Part shown: positions 61,452 through 64,000 of the stretch, piece by piece
Numbering within the stretch: position 1 is the stretch's first letter
How the letters are laid out: the number at the start of each line of letters is the position of its first letter
Notes under the pieces: generated by a model
What the model was told of the DNA's origin: nothing
What the model saw: only the letters and a program-made list of their open reading frames with translations
Database searches by the model: none
Position numbers and translations under genes: made by a program
DNA from: Azospirillum sp. B21
GTDB taxonomy: Bacteria; Pseudomonadota; Alphaproteobacteria; Azospirillales; Azospirillaceae
Reading direction: 5' to 3'
NCBI RefSeq assembly: GCF_008364825.1
Contig: NZ_VTTO01000007.1
Coordinates: 124,001 to 188,000 of the forward strand
Length of the DNA: 64,000 nt

Positions 61452-62408
61452 ATGTTTGCCTACTTCCTGACCCGGCTCGCCTCCCTGGCGCTGATCCTGG
61501 TCGTCATGTCGGTCCTGATCTTCCTGGTGACCCAGGCGATGCCTGGCGACGTCGCTTCGATGATCGCCGGCCAGTTCGCGTCCAAGGAAGTCGTGGACGC
61601 CATCGCGGTCAAGCTGGGCCTCGACCAGCCGCTGATCGTCCAGTACGGACGCTGGGCCGCCGGCATCCTGCAGGGCGACCTCGGCCGCTCGCTGGTGCTG
61701 GAACAGCCGATCGGTCCCATCCTGATGGAGGCGCTGGCCCGGTCGCTGGTGCTGGCCGTCGTGGCGCTGGTGGTGGTGGCGGTGGTCGGCATCGCGCTCG
61801 GCGTGCTGGCGGCGGTCAGGCGTGGCAAGCTGACCGACCAGATGGTCTCCGGAATCTCCTATCTCGGCATCGCGGTTCCCGACTTCTTCTGGGCCATCGT
61901 GCTGGTCCTGATCTTCGGCAGCTACCTGAAACTGCTGCCCACCGGCGGCTACACCCCGATCTCCGAGGGTTTCCTGCCCTGGGCCGCCCATCTGGTGCTG
62001 CCGGTCGTCACGCTGGTGCTGATGCTGCTCGCCCGCATCGCCCGGCTGACCCGCTCCAGCATGATCGACGTTCTCCAGACCAACTACGTGAAGTTCGCCC
62101 GCGCCAAGGGCATGCCGGAATCGGTGGTGATCCTGCGCCATGCGCTGAAAAACGCGCTTTTGCCGACGATCACGGTGCTGGCCATCGATTTCGGTCTGAT
62201 CCTGGGTGGCGTGGTGGTGATCGAGACGATCTTCTCCTATCCCGGCATGGGACGGCTGCTGCTGTTCGCCATCCAGCGTCACGACCTGCCGCTGATCCAG
62301 GCGACCATCCTGATCGTGTCCGCCGCCTACTGTCTCGCCAACCTGACCGCCGACCTGCTCTACGCCTTCGTGAACCCGAAGATCCGCCACGGCATGAGGG
62401 CCTCCTGA
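61452..62408 (+). CDS. Peptide-type ABC transporter permease, DppB-like
   Basis: A 318-residue permease. The N-terminus A-Y-F-L-T-R-L-A-S-L-A is typical, and the EAA loop region reads Y-V-K-F-A-R-A-K-G-M-P-E-S-V-V. Six helices. It starts 64 bases after the binding-protein gene and almost touches the next permease. Confidence 0.95.
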   Translation: MFAYFLTRLASLALILVVMSVLIFLVTQAMPGDVASMIAGQFASKEVVDAIAVKLGLDQPLIVQYGRWAAGILQGDLGRSLVLEQPIGPILMEALARSLVLAVVALVVVAVVGIALGVLAAVRRGKLTDQMVSGISYLGIAVPDFFWAIVLVLIFGSYLKLLPTGGYTPISEGFLPWAAHLVLPVVTLVLMLLARIARLTRSSMIDVLQTNYVKFARAKGMPESVVILRHALKNALLPTITVLAIDFGLILGGVVVIETIFSYPGMGRLLLFAIQRHDLPLIQATILIVSAAYCLANLTADLLYAFVNPKIRHGMRAS

Positions 62409-62409
62409 C

Positions 62410-63273
62410 ATGACCGACGCGACTTCCATCCGACCGGCCCCGCGGCGCCTGCGCATGTCTGCGCTGCCCGGCTCGCTGATCGTCGGCATCGTCCTGCTGG
62501 CCCCGCTGGTGGTGGCGGCCGTCGCCGGCTCCTGGCTCGCGCCCTACCCGTACGACGAGATGAACATCCTGAGCCGGCTGCAGCCGCCGGGGCCCGATTT
62601 CTGGTTCGGCACCGACGAGTTCGGCCGCGACGTGTTCAGCCGCACCCTTGTCGGCACCGGCAGCTCGCTGCTGATGGGTGTCGCCGCCACGGCGCTGAGC
62701 CTGCTGGCCGGCGTTCCGCTGGGGCTGGTCGCCGGCTACAAGGGCGGGCGCGTCGGCGAGGCGATCATGCGCGCCATGGACGTGCTGATGTCCTTCCCGC
62801 CGATCCTGCTGGGCATTCTGGTGCTGGCCGTCACCCCGCCGGCGCAGTGGAAGGCCATCGCCGCCATCGGAATCGTCTATGTGCCGCAGGTGGTGCGCCT
62901 GACCCGCGCCATCACCCTGGAACTGATGCAGGAGGAGTTCATCACCGCCGCCCATCTGCGCGGAGAGAGCGCCACCTACATCCTGTTCAAGGAAATCCTG
63001 CCGAACATCTGGCCGCCGCTGGCGGTGGAGGCCAGCCTGCGCGTGGTCTTCGCCATCCTGCTCGGCGCCTCGCTCAGCTTCATCGGCATGGGGGCGCAGC
63101 CGCCCTCCTCCGACTGGGGCCTGATGATCAGCGAGGCGCGGCCCTTCGTCGAACAGGCGCCGTGGATTGCGCTGTGCCCCGGCTTCGCCCTGGCCATCGC
63201 GGTGATCGGCATCAACCTGCTGGGCGACGGGCTGCGTGCCCTGCTCGACCCCCGCAACATGGGAGCGCACTGA
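62410..63273 (+). CDS. Peptide-type ABC transporter permease, DppC-like
   Basis: A 287-residue permease: F-G-T-D-E-F-G-R-D-V-F-S-R is the DppC/OppC signature, followed by an EAA loop (F-I-T-A-A-H-L-R-G-E-S). Six helices. It starts two bases after the DppB-like gene. Confidence 0.95.
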   Translation: MTDATSIRPAPRRLRMSALPGSLIVGIVLLAPLVVAAVAGSWLAPYPYDEMNILSRLQPPGPDFWFGTDEFGRDVFSRTLVGTGSSLLMGVAATALSLLAGVPLGLVAGYKGGRVGEAIMRAMDVLMSFPPILLGILVLAVTPPAQWKAIAAIGIVYVPQVVRLTRAITLELMQEEFITAAHLRGESATYILFKEILPNIWPPLAVEASLRVVFAILLGASLSFIGMGAQPPSSDWGLMISEARPFVEQAPWIALCPGFALAIAVIGINLLGDGLRALLDPRNMGAH

Positions 63274-63274
63274 C

Positions 63275-64000
63275 ATGATGACCGCTCCGCAAGCGCAGCC
63301 GGTCCTGCAGCCGGCCGCCGCTCCGGCGGTGACGCCCGCACCGGCGCCGTTGCTGGACATCCGCGGCCTGACCATCAGCTACGGCAATGCCCGCGGCACG
63401 CTGCGCGCGGCCAGCGACGTCAGCTTCGCCATCCGCCCCGGCGAGGTGATGGGGCTGGTCGGCGAATCCGGATCGGGCAAGAGCACGGTCGCCATGGCGA
63501 TCCTCGATCTGCTGGGCGGCGGGGGACGGGTGGATTCGGGCGAGATCCTGTTCGATGGCGTCGATCTCCGCCGGCTGCCGGCGGCCGAGCGCCGGGCGCT
63601 GCGCGGGGACAGGATCGCCGCCGTCTTCCAGGATCCCTTCACCTCCCTGAACCCGGCGCTAACCGTCGGACGCCAGATCGCCGAACCGCTCATCCAGCAC
63701 AAGGGCCTCTCCCCCCGGCAGGCCGCGGTCCGGGTGGAGGAACTGCTGGCCGAGGTCGGCATCCGCGAACCCCGCCGGGTGGCAGCATCCTATCCGCACG
63801 AGCTGTCGGGCGGCATGCAGCAGCGGGCGCTGATCGCCACCGCGCTCGGCTGCGAACCGAAGCTGCTGATCCTCGACGAGCCGACCACCGCACTGGACGT
63901 CACGGTGGAGGCCCGCATCATCGACCTGCTGGCGAAGCTGTGCGACAGCCACCGGCTGAGCGCACTGTTCGTTTCCCACAATCTGGGCATCGTCAACCGG
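63275..64000 (+). CDS. Peptide-type ABC transporter ATP-binding protein, DppD-like (3' end outside window)
   Basis: An open frame of 242 codons runs to the window edge. After a Pro/Ala-rich start (two ATGs at 63275 and 63278) it shows Walker A G-E-S-G-S-G-K-S-T, signature L-S-G-G-M-Q-Q-R, Walker B L-L-I-L-D-E-P and H-loop V-S-H-N. It starts one base after the DppC-like gene. The C-terminal substrate-site portion is missing because of the window boundary. Confidence 0.93.
   Translation, partial: MMTAPQAQPVLQPAAAPAVTPAPAPLLDIRGLTISYGNARGTLRAASDVSFAIRPGEVMGLVGESGSGKSTVAMAILDLLGGGGRVDSGEILFDGVDLRRLPAAERRALRGDRIAAVFQDPFTSLNPALTVGRQIAEPLIQHKGLSPRQAAVRVEELLAEVGIREPRRVAASYPHELSGGMQQRALIATALGCEPKLLILDEPTTALDVTVEARIIDLLAKLCDSHRLSALFVSHNLGIVNR

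Noticed and set aside
1..64000. CRISPR arrays, tRNA/rRNA genes, insertion sequences, prophage
   Set aside because: No regularly spaced short repeats with unique spacers, no tRNA-like cloverleaf, and no transposase, integrase or phage structural gene were recognised on reading.

Overview
The window is high-GC (roughly two-thirds G+C by eye), densely packed DNA of chromosomal or megaplasmid type. The gene content (cNOR-type nitric oxide reductase, tripartite tricarboxylate transport, 4Fe-4S serine dehydratase, many two-component systems, an ECF sigma/anti-sigma pair) suggests a metabolically versatile alphaproteobacterium, most like Azospirillum and relatives. That assignment rests on gene style, not on a database comparison.

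Layout. 1-97: tail of a LuxR-type regulator. 129-5388 (-): norCBQD nitric oxide reductase operon plus a DUF4142 secreted protein. 5892-14368 (+): a tricarboxylate-type uptake locus with two TctC binding proteins, TctB, TctA, a universal stress protein, and a TctD/TctE two-component pair in which the kinase carries a C-terminal periplasmic binding-protein domain. 14379-20082: LytTR/LytS two-component system divergent from a serine transporter and serine dehydratase. 20119-31173 (-): a binding-protein/fused-permease/ATPase transporter with two phosphatase genes, preceded by a PgtA/PgtB/PgtC-like regulatory trio; a good sigma-54 promoter with upstream dyads lies before the transporter. 31419-32966: M20 peptidase.

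33013-39136 (-) is the most unusual operon. A TPP riboswitch heads LuxE-like and LuxC-like (carboxylate activation and reduction) genes, a ThiXYZ-like ABC transporter and a short-chain dehydrogenase. I read it as import of a carboxylated thiamin-related compound and its stepwise reduction to an aldehyde and then an alcohol. The riboswitch and gene order are seen; the pathway is inference.

39318-53503 holds a cupin and then a curli-like extracellular fibre locus: secreted proteins with regularly spaced A-G-I-G-N-x-A repeats, small secreted proteins, a Crp/Fnr regulator, a caspase/formylglycine-type fusion, a CHASE2 adenylate cyclase, DUF4384 and OmpA proteins, a CsgG-like lipoprotein fused to peptidoglycan-binding and DUF4384 domains, and two DUF4399 proteins.

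53731-56866 (-): small secreted protein, basic coiled-coil protein, anti-sigma factor, ECF sigma factor and two small membrane proteins. 57033-64000: LysR regulator divergent from an MmgE/PrpD-family gene, followed by a peptide-type ABC transporter that runs off the end.

A theme across the window is sensing through periplasmic binding proteins: one is fused to a kinase (TctE) and one is encoded next to a kinase (PgtC-like). No tRNA, rRNA, CRISPR array, transposase or phage gene was recognised.
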